Of a stretch of 64,000 nucleotides of DNA, positions 43,116 through 52,767 are shown piece by piece. The notes beneath the pieces are model-generated. The model worked only from the letters and a program-made list of their open reading frames with translations. It was not told the DNA's origin and searched no databases. The stretch's first letter is position 1; the number at the start of each line of letters is the position of its first letter. Origin of the DNA: Muricauda sp. SCSIO 64092 (GTDB lineage: Bacteria; Bacteroidota; Bacteroidia; Flavobacteriales; Flavobacteriaceae); contig NZ_CP095413.1 of NCBI RefSeq assembly GCF_023016285.1, positions 1,674,001-1,738,000 on the forward strand, read 5' to 3'. Position numbers and translations under genes: made by a program.

Positions 43116-44441
43116 ATGATACTTTTAGGAGAAAAGGAATTTTTTAAGAGAATCGGTAAGATCACCTATGAAGGCAGGGATTCAGACAATCCAATGGCCT
43201 TTAAGTTTTACAATCCGGAACAAAAAGTGGCGGGCAAGACCATGAGGGAGCATTTTAAATTTGCTATGGCCTATTGGCATACCCTCTGCGGAACGGGAGC
43301 CGATCCCTTTGGTCCGGGGACAAAGCAATTTCCCTGGGCCACCTCGTCAGACCCAATGGAAGCTGCCAGGGACAAGGCCGATGCCGCTTTTGAATTCGCT
43401 ACCAAAATGGGTTTTGGTTATTATTGTTTCCATGACTTTGATTTGGTGGATGAAGCAGGGACTTTGGCAGAATCCGAGAAACGAATCCACAAGATCGTGG
43501 ATTATCTGAAGCAAAAACAAGCTGCTTCCGGAGTAAAACTGCTTTGGGGTACTGCCAATTGCTTTTCCAACCCGCGATATATGAACGGGGCGGCGTCAAA
43601 TCCCGATTTTAATGTGGTGGCCCATGCCGGGGCACAGGTAAAAATCGCCCTGGATGCCACCATAGCCCTCAATGGTGAAAACTATGTGTTCTGGGGCGGC
43701 CGTGAAGGCTATATGTCCCTTTTGAACACCAATATGAAACTGGAACAGGAGAATATTGGCCGCTTTTTGAACATGGCAAAGGACTATGCCAGGAGCCAGG
43801 GTTTTAAGGGGACCTTCTTTATTGAACCCAAACCCATGGAACCCACAAAGCATCAATATGATTTTGATGCCGCGACCTCCATAAATTCGATTCGTGAATA
43901 CGGACTGGAAAATGATTTTAAATTGAATATCGAGGTAAACCATGCGACCCTGGCGCAACACACCTTCCAACATGAACTGCAGGTTGCTGCAAATGCGGGG
44001 ATGCTGGGCAGCATAGATGCGAACCGTGGTGATTACCAAAACGGCTGGGATACAGATCAGTTTCCGAATAATTTCATGGAAACGGCCGAAGCTATGCTCG
44101 TGTTCTTAAAAGCGGGTGGCTTACAAGGGGGAGGAATCAATTTTGATGCGAAGACCCGTAGGAATTCAACCGATTTGGAGGATATCTTTTTGGCGCATAT
44201 TGGCGGGGCGGACACTTTCGCCAGGGGACTATTGATTGCCGATGCCTTAATCAAAAAATCGAACTACGAAGTATTGCTGGAGAAACGTTATGCATCGTTC
44301 ACCTCGGGCAAAGGATTGGATTTTGTACGCGATGCCCTGTCCTTGAACGATTTATATGATTATGCCAAAGTGACGGGAGCGCCGGAACAGATCAGTGGAA
44401 AGCAGGAACTGTTTGAAAATATTTTAAATCAATATTGTTAG
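43116..44441 (+). CDS. xylA: Xylose isomerase
   Basis: 441 residues, the class II length typical for Bacteroidota. Clear family motifs are [33 protein letters not shown] with the catalytic His, [51 protein letters not shown] and [19 protein letters not shown], the last four carrying metal-binding residues. It converts D-xylose to D-xylulose for the kinase encoded 10 bp upstream. A 281-bp gap with a large inverted repeat separates it from the sugar transporter. Confidence 0.97.
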   Translation: MILLGEKEFFKRIGKITYEGRDSDNPMAFKFYNPEQKVAGKTMREHFKFAMAYWHTLCGTGADPFGPGTKQFPWATSSDPMEAARDKADAAFEFATKMGFGYYCFHDFDLVDEAGTLAESEKRIHKIVDYLKQKQAASGVKLLWGTANCFSNPRYMNGAASNPDFNVVAHAGAQVKIALDATIALNGENYVFWGGREGYMSLLNTNMKLEQENIGRFLNMAKDYARSQGFKGTFFIEPKPMEPTKHQYDFDAATSINSIREYGLENDFKLNIEVNHATLAQHTFQHELQVAANAGMLGSIDANRGDYQNGWDTDQFPNNFMETAEAMLVFLKAGGLQGGGINFDAKTRRNSTDLEDIFLAHIGGADTFARGLLIADALIKKSNYEVLLEKRYASFTSGKGLDFVRDALSLNDLYDYAKVTGAPEQISGKQELFENILNQYC

Positions 44442-44583
44442 GACCATCCATGGAATCCAAGTGGAAAACAGCAAATTGATGGGTTTTAGGCGCCCATTTG
44501 GACGCGAGCAACCAAAGCCTATCCCCAATGGATTGTAGGAGCATTGGCATATGTTACTGGATGATATTCGAATTATGAAACGA

Positions 44584-44641
44584 ACATGAATTTTTTTAAT
44601 CAAAAATTCACACAGTGATAACGATTAAAATAAATTCATGT
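44584..44641. promoter_or_regulatory. Inverted repeat and LacI-like site upstream of the sugar transporter
   Basis: ACATGAATTTTTTTAATC (44584-44601) and GATTAAAATAAATTCATGT (44623-44641) form a near-perfect inverted repeat around a 21-nt loop. The word TAACGATTA (44619-44627) shares AACGATT with the operator candidate at 33712 (opposite strand). The structure ends about 80 nt before the transporter ATG. It may be an operator, a leader hairpin, or both. Confidence 0.4.
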
Positions 44642-44722
44642 GAGAACGAGTGCAACAAGTGGTCGCATGAGTTCTTGAATTTTTAAATATCTTATTTATA
44701 GGTGATTAAAAATTTTAAACAC

Positions 44723-46273
44723 ATGAAAAACGCTTCTAAAAAAACTTGGTTTTTAGCATTGGTGGTTTCCTTGGGCGGATTCCTTTATGGGTTTGATGCA
44801 GCCATCATTTCAGGGGTAATGAACTTTGTGACGCCTGAATTCAACCTCAACACCACGCAGCAGGGTTGGGTTCCCAGTTCGCCCTTGTTTGCGGCCATGT
44901 TTGCCATGCTCATTTCCGGAAGGGTAAGCGACCTCGTTGGGCGGAAGAAAATGTTATTAATTGTTGCATTTTTATATGCTTTTTCAGCCTTAATGTCTGC
45001 CTATGCCATTGACTATCATATGCTTTGGATTGCACGAATGATCGGCGGTGTGGCATTTGGAGCCGCGCTCATTATTGCCCCGGTCTATATCGCCGAAGTT
45101 TCCACGGCCAAGTCAAGGGGCAAATTGGTCTCCATCCAGCAATTGAACATTGTCCTGGGCTTTTTTGCGGCTTTTTTGAGCAACTATTATTTCAACGAAG
45201 CCTATACGTCCGGAACGAGTTTCTTTTTGACCAAGGAAAATGTTTGGCGGTGGATGCTGGGTGTCGAGTGTATTCCCGCAATTTCATATTTCGTCCTATT
45301 GCTTTTTGTGCCCAGAAGCCCGCGTTGGCTCTTTATAACAAAAAAAGACGAGGAAGCACGTGGGGTTCTGATTTCCCTACATGGCAATCAACAGGGAAAG
45401 GACGAAGCCAAATCCATTTTGGAAAGTCTGGAGGTATCCAGAAAAAGTCAGGACAAAGTCAATGTAAAGGGCCTGTTCCATAAGTCATTGCGGTATGTCC
45501 TGGTGGTAGGAATAGTCATTGGCATCATCCAGCAGGTTACGGGAATCAATGCCGTATATTATTATGCTACATCCATCTTCCAACAAACGGGCATTGGCAC
45601 CAACGCAGCCTTTTTATCCGGGGTGTTGTTAAGCTTTACCACCGTGGCCTTCACCATAATCGCACTTTTTCTTATTGATAGATTGGGTAGGCGCCCTTTG
45701 TTCCTCATTGGCCTGGCCGGTATTGCCGTAAGCATGTTGTTGTGTGGATACGGTTTTAGTAAAGCAACTTACCAATTAACCAATGACAGGATAACGGTGT
45801 TGGATAGCTCCATACAACAAAAACTGGAAGATTATATGGACAAGATATACGATAAGGATATTGATTTTAAAAATGAGATGAAGCAAGCCCTTGGGACGAA
45901 GGTCTATGCCAAAAATGAGAGTGTCCTTCTTGAAGTGGCCACAAACATGAATCCAACGCTGATACTGATCGGGATTTTGGGCTTTGTTGCTTGTTTTGCT
46001 TTTTCATTGGGCCCGGTTATGTGGGTAATGCTGTCAGAATTGTTTCCCAATCGCTATCGCGGGCTGCTCATCGGGTTTATTGGATTTTTAAATGGTTTTT
46101 CAAGTTGGTTGGTCACACAAATTTTTCCGTGGGAACTGGCCAATCTTGGTAACGCGAAGACCTTTCTGATTTTTGGAGCAACCGCACTTATCGGTTTTTT
46201 CATCCTGTTGAAAATATTGCCGGAGACCAAAGGAAAGTCCCTGGAAGAACTTGAAGCTGAATTGATACGATAA
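44723..46273 (+). CDS. xylE: Sugar:H+ symporter, MFS sugar porter family (XylE-like)
   Basis: About 516 residues from the ATG at 44723; the GTG at 44702 would add seven residues ahead of the natural N-terminus. Twelve hydrophobic segments and sugar-porter signatures are seen: GGFLYGFDAAIISG in TM1, GRVSDLVGRKKM between TM2 and 3, VPRSPRWLF after TM6, QQVTGINAVYYYA in TM7, DRLGRRPLF between TM8 and 9, and PETKGKSLEELE at the end. A periplasmic loop of about 70 residues between TM9 and TM10 is typical of the XylE branch. It should bring D-xylose across the inner membrane for XylA/XylB. Its stop codon overlaps the GH43 start by one base. Confidence 0.88.
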   Translation: MKNASKKTWFLALVVSLGGFLYGFDAAIISGVMNFVTPEFNLNTTQQGWVPSSPLFAAMFAMLISGRVSDLVGRKKMLLIVAFLYAFSALMSAYAIDYHMLWIARMIGGVAFGAALIIAPVYIAEVSTAKSRGKLVSIQQLNIVLGFFAAFLSNYYFNEAYTSGTSFFLTKENVWRWMLGVECIPAISYFVLLLFVPRSPRWLFITKKDEEARGVLISLHGNQQGKDEAKSILESLEVSRKSQDKVNVKGLFHKSLRYVLVVGIVIGIIQQVTGINAVYYYATSIFQQTGIGTNAAFLSGVLLSFTTVAFTIIALFLIDRLGRRPLFLIGLAGIAVSMLLCGYGFSKATYQLTNDRITVLDSSIQQKLEDYMDKIYDKDIDFKNEMKQALGTKVYAKNESVLLEVATNMNPTLILIGILGFVACFAFSLGPVMWVMLSELFPNRYRGLLIGFIGFLNGFSSWLVTQIFPWELANLGNAKTFLIFGATALIGFFILLKILPETKGKSLEELEAELIR

Positions 46274-47871
46274 TGAGTACGATACAAAATCCAATATTAA
46301 AGGGGTTTAACCCAGATCCATCAATTTGCAGGGTAGGCGATGACTATTATATCGCTACATCGACTTTCGAATGGTTCCCTGGAGTACAGATCCACCATTC
46401 CAAAGACCTTAAAAACTGGAAGCTGGTCGCAAGGCCCCTTAACCGGATCTCACAATTGAACATGAAGGGCATTCCCGATTCCTGTGGGGTTTGGGCACCG
46501 TGTTTGACCTATGACAAAGGTGTGTTCTATCTGGTCTATACGAACGTAAAATCCTTTGATGGCGTATGGAAGGACACCCCAAATTATATGGTTACCACAA
46601 CCGACATATTGGGGGAATGGAGCGAACCCATTTATTTATCTTCCAGAGGTTTTGATGGTTCCCTTTTTCATGATCCAAATGGAAAAAAATGGTATGTAAG
46701 CATGCTTGTCGACCATCGAAACGGCAAGTTCTTCGGCGGGATTGAAATGCAGGAATATGACCCTATCCAAAAAAGATTGGTAGGTAAGGTGCACTATATC
46801 ACCAAAGGGACCGATTTAGGGCTGACCGAAGGGCCACATCTGTACAAAAGGGGTACATACTATTATATTGTCTTGGCCGAAGGCGGCACGGAGTATGGGC
46901 ATGCCATGAGTATTGGAAGGAGCACCTCCATATTCGGTCCTTATGAGTTCCATCCCGAAAATCCTTTTATCTCTGCAGCCGAAGCTAAAAACAACGTACT
47001 TCAAAAAGCAGGTCATGGTGATTTGGTGGAGACCCAAAACGGAGACTGGTATACCGTTTTTTTAGTGGGCAGGCCCCTTACAACACACGGGAACTGCACC
47101 CTGGGTCGCGAAACTGCCATTGAGGAGGTGGTATGGAGCGCGGGGTGGCCATGGCTAAAATGTGGGGGACGTATTCCAAGGCAAAGGATTCCCATGCCCA
47201 AGCTCATGGAGCATGTATTCGATGACCCGATAGAAAAGGTGGAATTCAACAATGGTAGCATTCCCATTGATTTTCAATCCTTACGGATTCCGGTTTCGCC
47301 GGACTGGTGCGACCTTACGGCGAGAAAAGGCTTTCTGAGGCTCTATGGCAAGGAATCCCTGACCTCTTTGCACAACCAAAGCCTTTTAGCCAGGAGAATA
47401 CAGGATTTTCATGTGGTGGTTTCCACGGAACTTGAATTCCATCCAACCAACATCCATCATATGGCCGGTCTGGTATTTTATTACAATGCCGGGCATTACC
47501 ATTACGCCTGTGTGACCTCCAATTCCGATGGTTCCAAAAAGTTTTTGAGCGTCATCTCTTCCGATAATTATAAAATGAGCTTTCAGGATGAATTGGAGGA
47601 TATTACGGCTTATGGGACAATCGTGCTGCGTGGAGAGATGAATCGCGATCAGTTGCAATTCCACTACAGTACGGATGGAATGGATTTTAGGCCCATGGGG
47701 CAGGTGCTGGATGCCAGCATATTGTCCGATGATCATGTCAGGAATGGCAGAAGTCGCTATCGCCCAGCATTCACGGGGAGCTTTGTTGGCATGTGTTGCC
47801 AGGATTTGGAAATGAATGCCCACCATGCGGATTTTAAATGGTTTGCATACAAAGAAATCAATGATCAATAG
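46273..47871 (+). CDS. GH43 beta-xylosidase / alpha-L-arabinofuranosidase-like enzyme
   Basis: 532 residues without a signal peptide, so probably cytosolic. The five-blade propeller domain has the three carboxylates of GH43: Asp15 in FNPDPSI (base), Asp128 in GFDGSLFHD and Glu186 in LTEGPHLYKRG (acid). The C-terminal about 200 residues form the beta-sandwich (DUF1349/GH43_C2) usual in beta-xylosidases of this branch (MAGLVFYYNAGHYHYACVTS). It overlaps the transporter gene by 1 bp (TAATG), so imported xylo-oligosaccharides would be cut inside the cell and fed to XylA. Exact specificity is inferred from the neighbours. Confidence 0.9.
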   Translation: MSTIQNPILKGFNPDPSICRVGDDYYIATSTFEWFPGVQIHHSKDLKNWKLVARPLNRISQLNMKGIPDSCGVWAPCLTYDKGVFYLVYTNVKSFDGVWKDTPNYMVTTTDILGEWSEPIYLSSRGFDGSLFHDPNGKKWYVSMLVDHRNGKFFGGIEMQEYDPIQKRLVGKVHYITKGTDLGLTEGPHLYKRGTYYYIVLAEGGTEYGHAMSIGRSTSIFGPYEFHPENPFISAAEAKNNVLQKAGHGDLVETQNGDWYTVFLVGRPLTTHGNCTLGRETAIEEVVWSAGWPWLKCGGRIPRQRIPMPKLMEHVFDDPIEKVEFNNGSIPIDFQSLRIPVSPDWCDLTARKGFLRLYGKESLTSLHNQSLLARRIQDFHVVVSTELEFHPTNIHHMAGLVFYYNAGHYHYACVTSNSDGSKKFLSVISSDNYKMSFQDELEDITAYGTIVLRGEMNRDQLQFHYSTDGMDFRPMGQVLDASILSDDHVRNGRSRYRPAFTGSFVGMCCQDLEMNAHHADFKWFAYKEINDQ

Positions 47872-48026
47872 GTATGAAGCCTGGTTTTAACCCAAAATAT
47901 CGGTCTGGCAGACCAGGAAAAACCATTTCGTTCGTATGGGGTCATCCCGGGTTTCGTCCCAATAAAAGAAAACTAAATGCATGTCCGTGATTGTGCCAGT
48001 ATTTGATTTTTGTCATCAAAATTCAT

Positions 48027-48120
48027 GCTTTTGTCCCCTTGAACGCAGTCGAAAGGTTAGCAAAAGCATCTCGACTGCCTGCCCGACCATGTCATTCAGG
48101 CGGGCGCTCGATGTGACGGG
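48027..48120. repeat. Cluster of nested inverted repeats
   Basis: GCTTTTG (48027-48033) pairs with CAAAAGC (48061-48067), GCAGTCGA (48045-48052) with TCGACTGC (48071-48078), and GCCCG with CGGGC across 48081-48105. The second half reads like CTCGACTGC-GCTCGATGTGAC split by a 26-bp GC-rich insert. Such repeats occur between genes in many flavobacterial genomes. The rest of 47872-48172 shows no gene. Confidence 0.5.
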
Positions 48121-48172
48121 AAAATCAATTACTGGAACACACATGGAATCAAAAAACTAAAAAACAGTAATC

Positions 48173-49300
48173 ATGAAAAAACAAGGATTCATTTTTTTTG
48201 GTCTTGCCCTTTTACTCTCCTGCACGGAAGGGAAACAGGAAAAAAGCGATACCGTCCCCACGGAAGAAGAAAACGTACAAAGGCAATTGGCCAAATTTGA
48301 ACCCCAAGAAGGGGTACTGCTATTCGTAGGGCAGGAATTGGAGGCCGTGGGAGGTCTTGAAAACTACAATGATGGGTATCTTGATCATTTCACCAAACCC
48401 GCCGGATGGACCACGTACACCAATATCAATCCCGGAGGAAACTCCTTTGGACGTGTTCAGGAGGGACTGGACGGACTATTTGATACCCATGATTGGGGGG
48501 ACAGCGATTACAATGCCACCTTACAGCATGAGGATCCGGATTATTCAAATATGGCCATGGCCATAGGACTACAGTTTGTCAACCACGAGGAGAAAGTGGC
48601 CGATGGTACCCACGATGCCTATATCGATAGGCTCGGGGATTTTTTATTGTCTTTGGGAAAGCGTCCCGTTTTTTTACGGATAGCCTATGAATTTGATGGG
48701 GACCCCTGGAACCATTATGACCGGGAAACCACTATTGTTGCCTATAAAAGGATAGTGGACCGATTGCGTGCCAAAGGGGTTACCAATACCGCCTATGTTT
48801 GGCAATCCACGGGATTCATTTCGGGCCAGGAACATTTGGAAGGCTGGTATCCCGGTGACGATTATGTGGATTGGTGCGGAGTATCCTTTTTTAATCGTTG
48901 GAAGGAAATTGAGATGTTTGAGTTTGCCCGAAAAAAGGGAAAGCCCGTTTTCATTGCGGAAGCTACCCCTACCATTTCGGATTATGGGGGCAAATTGTAC
49001 GGATTGACCAAAGAAACCCAATTGGGCAATCCGGAACAAGCGGAGGAAGCCTGGCAAAAATGGTTCTTGCCCTTCTTCAATGCCATTGCGGAAAATGCCG
49101 ATGTGGTCAAAGCGGTGCACTATATCAATTGCCATTGGGATTCCCACCCTATGTGGGTGGAAAACCCCACTTTTAAAGGGATAGATGCCCGCTTGCATAT
49201 AAACGATTCCATTAGCAAACGATGGATCCAACGGACGTCAAAAGCACCATTTATCCTGTCTTCGGAGGATTTATACGACCGCCTTTACAACAATCACTAA
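48173..49300 (+). CDS. GH26-like endo-beta-glycanase lipoprotein (mannanase or beta-1,3-xylanase type)
   Basis: 375 residues. The lipoprotein signal ends LALLLSC. The domain reads as a GH26-type TIM barrel: GVLLFVGQELEAVGG opening, FLRIAYEFDGDPWNHY with acid/base candidate Glu173, NTAYVWQSTG, WYPGDDYVDWCGVSFFNRW, and KPVFIAEATP with nucleophile candidate Glu263. GH26 includes beta-mannanases and the marine endo-beta-1,3-xylanases; the xylose genes and GH43 next to it favour a xylan role, but this is inference. The lipid anchor suggests surface or periplasmic action. It starts a group with the dioxygenase gene 9 bp downstream. Confidence 0.75.
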   Translation: MKKQGFIFFGLALLLSCTEGKQEKSDTVPTEEENVQRQLAKFEPQEGVLLFVGQELEAVGGLENYNDGYLDHFTKPAGWTTYTNINPGGNSFGRVQEGLDGLFDTHDWGDSDYNATLQHEDPDYSNMAMAIGLQFVNHEEKVADGTHDAYIDRLGDFLLSLGKRPVFLRIAYEFDGDPWNHYDRETTIVAYKRIVDRLRAKGVTNTAYVWQSTGFISGQEHLEGWYPGDDYVDWCGVSFFNRWKEIEMFEFARKKGKPVFIAEATPTISDYGGKLYGLTKETQLGNPEQAEEAWQKWFLPFFNAIAENADVVKAVHYINCHWDSHPMWVENPTFKGIDARLHINDSISKRWIQRTSKAPFILSSEDLYDRLYNNH

Positions 49301-49309
49301 AACCGAAAA

Positions 49310-50011
49310 ATGGACCTTAAAAAAATCCATGACACCTTTTGGGACCAGGGGTATGTCATCTTTGAAAAGTTTTTTGACGATGCTTTAATGGATGCCTACC
49401 ATAAAAAAATAGCAACCCATTACGGGACAGACCCCAATTGGGAACATACGGAGGAGTTTATCTCAAAATCCGCCGTGGAGGTCATTCCCTGGTTTCCTTA
49501 TCGGGATGGAACAGGTGGCTTTGACGGCATAGATAAGGACATCGTTTTTAACCAAATTACGGATGCCATCCTTAAAAATGGATGGAACAATCTTTACTGT
49601 ATGATGATGTTTTCAAAAGCGGGAAGTAAAGGCCAGGCATGGCACCAGGATTGTCCGCCGGAAGACCCCTTGAAATACAATCTCAATCGTTTGGTGTATA
49701 CCCAGGATATCACTGACGAGACCGGGGGCGAAATCGTGATTATGCCCAAAACGCATAAAGCAGGAGTACTTCCTGTGGGCGACCCCCACGGCGCTCTGGA
49801 CGGACAACTGGTCCTCCAACCCAAGAAAGGAACCGTTATTTTCTTGCATGGGCATTGTTTTCATGGCGTAATGCCCGTGAAAAAAGATAGAATTTCCACT
49901 AATTTTAGGGCAGTACCCATGGGTACCCCCGAAACGATTACCGATATCTGTGTATACCGAAATATGAGGTATCGCTTTTCAACCTCGGAAGTCATCGAGG
50001 AACGGGAATAA
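49310..50011 (+). CDS. Phytanoyl-CoA dioxygenase (PhyH) family Fe(II)/2-oxoglutarate oxygenase
   Basis: 233 residues, cytosolic. The HxD iron-binding motif is in AWHQDCPPED and the distal His in LHGHCFHGVMPV, with an Arg in RISTNFRAV that would hold 2-oxoglutarate. Such enzymes hydroxylate a small organic substrate using O2 and 2-oxoglutarate. Members lie in several flavobacterial polysaccharide loci beside Gfo/Idh/MocA genes, as here (18 bp gap), perhaps acting on an unusual or methylated sugar. The substrate is unknown. Confidence 0.8.
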   Translation: MDLKKIHDTFWDQGYVIFEKFFDDALMDAYHKKIATHYGTDPNWEHTEEFISKSAVEVIPWFPYRDGTGGFDGIDKDIVFNQITDAILKNGWNNLYCMMMFSKAGSKGQAWHQDCPPEDPLKYNLNRLVYTQDITDETGGEIVIMPKTHKAGVLPVGDPHGALDGQLVLQPKKGTVIFLHGHCFHGVMPVKKDRISTNFRAVPMGTPETITDICVYRNMRYRFSTSEVIEERE

Positions 50012-50028
50012 ATAGGTGGATTCAAAAT

Positions 50029-51012
50029 ATGGACAGAAAAATAAAATGGGGCATTATTGGCCTGGGTAAAATCGCAAAGTTGTTTGCCGAGGATCTAAGG
50101 CTTGTTCAAGATGCAGAATTGGTGGCCGTGGCCTCCACCAATAGGGAAAGGGCAAAAAGCTTTGCCCGGGAATTTGGCAGTCCCCAAGCCTATGGCTCAT
50201 ATCAAGAACTATTCAACGATGCCAATGTGGATGTGGTGTATGTTGCCACGCTACACCATACCCATTGTCAGTTTAGCATTACGGCCATGAACCATAAAAA
50301 GCATGTGTTATGTGAAAAGCCAATTGCCATCAATGCCGCCGAGGCCAGGCAAATGGTGGACGCTTCCCAAAGGAACAAGGTCTTCTTTATGGAGGCCTTT
50401 TGGAGTCGGTTCAATCCGTCCATTGTGAAGATCAAAGAACTTGTTTCCGAAGGGAAAATAGGGAAGCCACGGTACATTAATGCCGAATTCACCTTTTACA
50501 AATTGGACGACGACCCGCAATCCCGATTATTGAACGTGGACCTGGCGGGAGGCTCCCTTTTGGACATGGGCGTGTATCCTGTTTTTTTGAGCTATTTCCT
50601 GCTCGGAAAACCACGGGAAATATTGGCAAGATCCCAGTTCCATGGCAACGGGGCGGAAATTCAGACCTCCATGCTGTTTCAATATGAAAATGCACAGTCG
50701 GTTTTATATAGCGGCTTTGCCAACAATACGGATATGAAGGCGAAAATATGTGGTGAAAAAGGCGAAATCTATATTTCACCCATTTGGCATGAAACACAGG
50801 GGTTCGAGCTGGTGACCAATGGTACCCGCCAATTCCATGAGCTCCCTACAAAGGGCAAGGGGTTTACCCATGAGGTGGCGGAAGTCCACGAATGTATACG
50901 GACCAAAAAGCTGGAAAGTACCAAATGGAGCCATCAAAATTCCCTCGACCTTATAGGGATAGTCGATCGGATTCGGTTAAATTCGGGGATTACATTCCCG
51001 TTTGAGGTTTAG
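50029..51012 (+). CDS. Gfo/Idh/MocA-family NAD(P)-dependent sugar oxidoreductase
   Basis: 327 residues. The N-terminal Rossmann fold has WGIIGLGKIAKLFAEDL, and the family signature EKP lies in HVLCEKPIAINAAEA. The C-terminal domain has GGSLLDMGVYPVFLSYFLLG. The overall pattern is close to the dimeric dihydrodiol / D-xylose 1-dehydrogenase branch, so oxidation of a free pentose is possible. It lies between the PhyH gene (18 bp) and the LacI regulator (19 bp) in one operon. The substrate is inferred only from the xylose context. Confidence 0.85.
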   Translation: MDRKIKWGIIGLGKIAKLFAEDLRLVQDAELVAVASTNRERAKSFAREFGSPQAYGSYQELFNDANVDVVYVATLHHTHCQFSITAMNHKKHVLCEKPIAINAAEARQMVDASQRNKVFFMEAFWSRFNPSIVKIKELVSEGKIGKPRYINAEFTFYKLDDDPQSRLLNVDLAGGSLLDMGVYPVFLSYFLLGKPREILARSQFHGNGAEIQTSMLFQYENAQSVLYSGFANNTDMKAKICGEKGEIYISPIWHETQGFELVTNGTRQFHELPTKGKGFTHEVAEVHECIRTKKLESTKWSHQNSLDLIGIVDRIRLNSGITFPFEV

Positions 51013-51030
51013 CACCCATTTACATCCATT

Positions 51031-52056
51031 ATGTCCAAGCTCACACTTAAAGACATCGCCAAACATTTTAAAGTTTCCGTATCCACGGTTTCAAAGGCGA
51101 TCAACGACAGTTATGAAATAAGTGAAAAGCTCAAAGGTGAAATTCGGGAATATGCGAAGGCCCATCACTACAGACCCAATAAAGTTGCGCTGAACCTTAT
51201 CAATAGAAATACAAAAACCATTGGGGTGGTCATCCCAAACATTCTAAATTATTTTTTTGTCCAGGTCATATACGGTATTGAAAAAATAACCGATGAGAAA
51301 GGATATAGCATCATCACCTGCATTACCAACCAATCTTTGGAAAAGGAAACCAAAACGTTGGAGCTATTGAGCAATGGTTCCGTGGACGGTGTGATCATTT
51401 CCTCTGCGGCAGAAGAAAATGAATTGCCCCACCATGCCGAACATTTGAGGGAATTATCGGAAAATCAAATTCCCCTGGTCATGTTTGACCGGGTCACCAA
51501 TTTAATTGCTTGTGACAAGGTCATCGTGGATGATTTTGAAGCGGGCTATAAGGCCACGAAATTTTTTATCCAAACGGGTTGCAGTACCATTGCAATCGTC
51601 ACCCCTATTGTGGATTCCGTCATAAGCAGGTTGCGGATCGAGGGGTACAAAAAAGCATTGGCCGAGAACAATATCCCTTTTGATGACAAACTGGTGGAGG
51701 CCACGGATTCCTCGGAAGACCTGGAATTGACATTGTCCCTTTTACTGAACTACAAAAAAATCGATGGTATTATGGCCCTTGATGAAATTACGGCGGTCAA
51801 GGTGATGAGCATTGTAAAATCCAGGGGATACCATGTGCCCAATGACATCTCCATCATAGGATTTACCAATGGCGAACTTTCCAAATACGTTACGCCCGCC
51901 ATAACCATGGTGAGTCAACATGGCCGGTATATTGGGGAAACGGTGGCCAAGATATTGATCGATCGAATAGAACATAAGGACTCCAACGACCCATTTGAGA
52001 CCAAAACCATACGAACAAGCCTCGTGGTCCGTGATTCTACCTTAAAATTGGAATAA
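51031..52056 (+). CDS. LacI-family transcriptional regulator
   Basis: 341 residues. The N-terminal HTH is LTLKDIAKHFKVSVSTVSKA with the hinge helix region YRPNKVALNLINRNTKTIGV. A periplasmic-binding-protein-like sensor domain follows (VVIPNILNYFFVQVIYGIEK, VDGVIISSAAEENELP, IMALDEITAVKVM, SIIGFTNGELSKYVTPAIT). It should bind a sugar ligand and control the cluster; candidate sites with a central CG lie before susC (33712-33727) and before the transporter (44619-44627). It ends the plus-strand gene run. Confidence 0.92.
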   Translation: MSKLTLKDIAKHFKVSVSTVSKAINDSYEISEKLKGEIREYAKAHHYRPNKVALNLINRNTKTIGVVIPNILNYFFVQVIYGIEKITDEKGYSIITCITNQSLEKETKTLELLSNGSVDGVIISSAAEENELPHHAEHLRELSENQIPLVMFDRVTNLIACDKVIVDDFEAGYKATKFFIQTGCSTIAIVTPIVDSVISRLRIEGYKKALAENNIPFDDKLVEATDSSEDLELTLSLLLNYKKIDGIMALDEITAVKVMSIVKSRGYHVPNDISIIGFTNGELSKYVTPAITMVSQHGRYIGETVAKILIDRIEHKDSNDPFETKTIRTSLVVRDSTLKLE

Positions 52057-52767
52057 AAAACAAGCTTTACTTTGGAGGACTTCCAAGCTTCTTCACACTT
52101 CTTAAATACCTCTGATAAACACTGCAGAAAAACAAATGCACGGCTACACCACTAGCGGGAATATTGTAGCTATCTGTAAGCAAATCAAATTCATAATATC
52201 CATTTACAGCTTGTGTAGGATCAAAACCCAAAAATAAAACCTACAGCTTATATTGAGGGATGTATAGGAGTCCAATCCTGGTCCGGTCGTTTTTTTCAAG
52301 TAGTTAATTTCTGGTATGATCAACGGATTTTGTAGGTGCAAAAAGAGCTAAGGCCTATTAAAAACCCTATGGGATTTTAGGCAATCTTCAAAACTGAGTG
52401 AAACCGAACGAATAGATTCGACATAATTTAAACATTAATTTTATGTAAATAAATTGTAAATTTTATTATGGTGATTAAAATCCATATCAGGCTCGGATAC
52501 ACCAAAATCGAGTTTTTTTATGGCCGACTCTCGATTTAGCTGTAGCGCTATGCCAAAAGGTACAGACGTTTCTTTTACATGGTCTTGTACACATAATCTT
52601 GTCTTGGGGCAGTAATGGTAAATCATTATAGGGTTCGTTCGGATTGTACACACTATCGACTTGATATAGCACTGTCGACGGCATCGACATATCTAAATGA
52701 ATAAAATCAGAAAAGCTGAACAAATTTTAGTTCAGCTTTTATAGTCGGCACACCTGGATCCAACTTT
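52057..52767. other. 711-bp convergent intergenic region
   Basis: Between the LacI gene (plus) and the TonB receptor (minus) no intact gene is seen. On the minus strand, around 52590-52690, a frame reads QVDSVYNPNEPYNDLPLLPQ, which resembles the opening of Fic-family N-terminal domains, but it breaks down soon after, so at most it is a fragment. The only clear site is the terminator at 52711-52740. Confidence 0.4.
52711..52740. terminator. Intrinsic terminator, probably bidirectional
   Basis: AAAAGCTGAAC (52711-52721) pairs perfectly with GTTCAGCTTTT (52730-52740) around AAATTTTA. A/T runs on both sides allow termination of the TonB receptor gene (minus, ends 52768) and of transcripts from the left. 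Confidence 0.8.
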
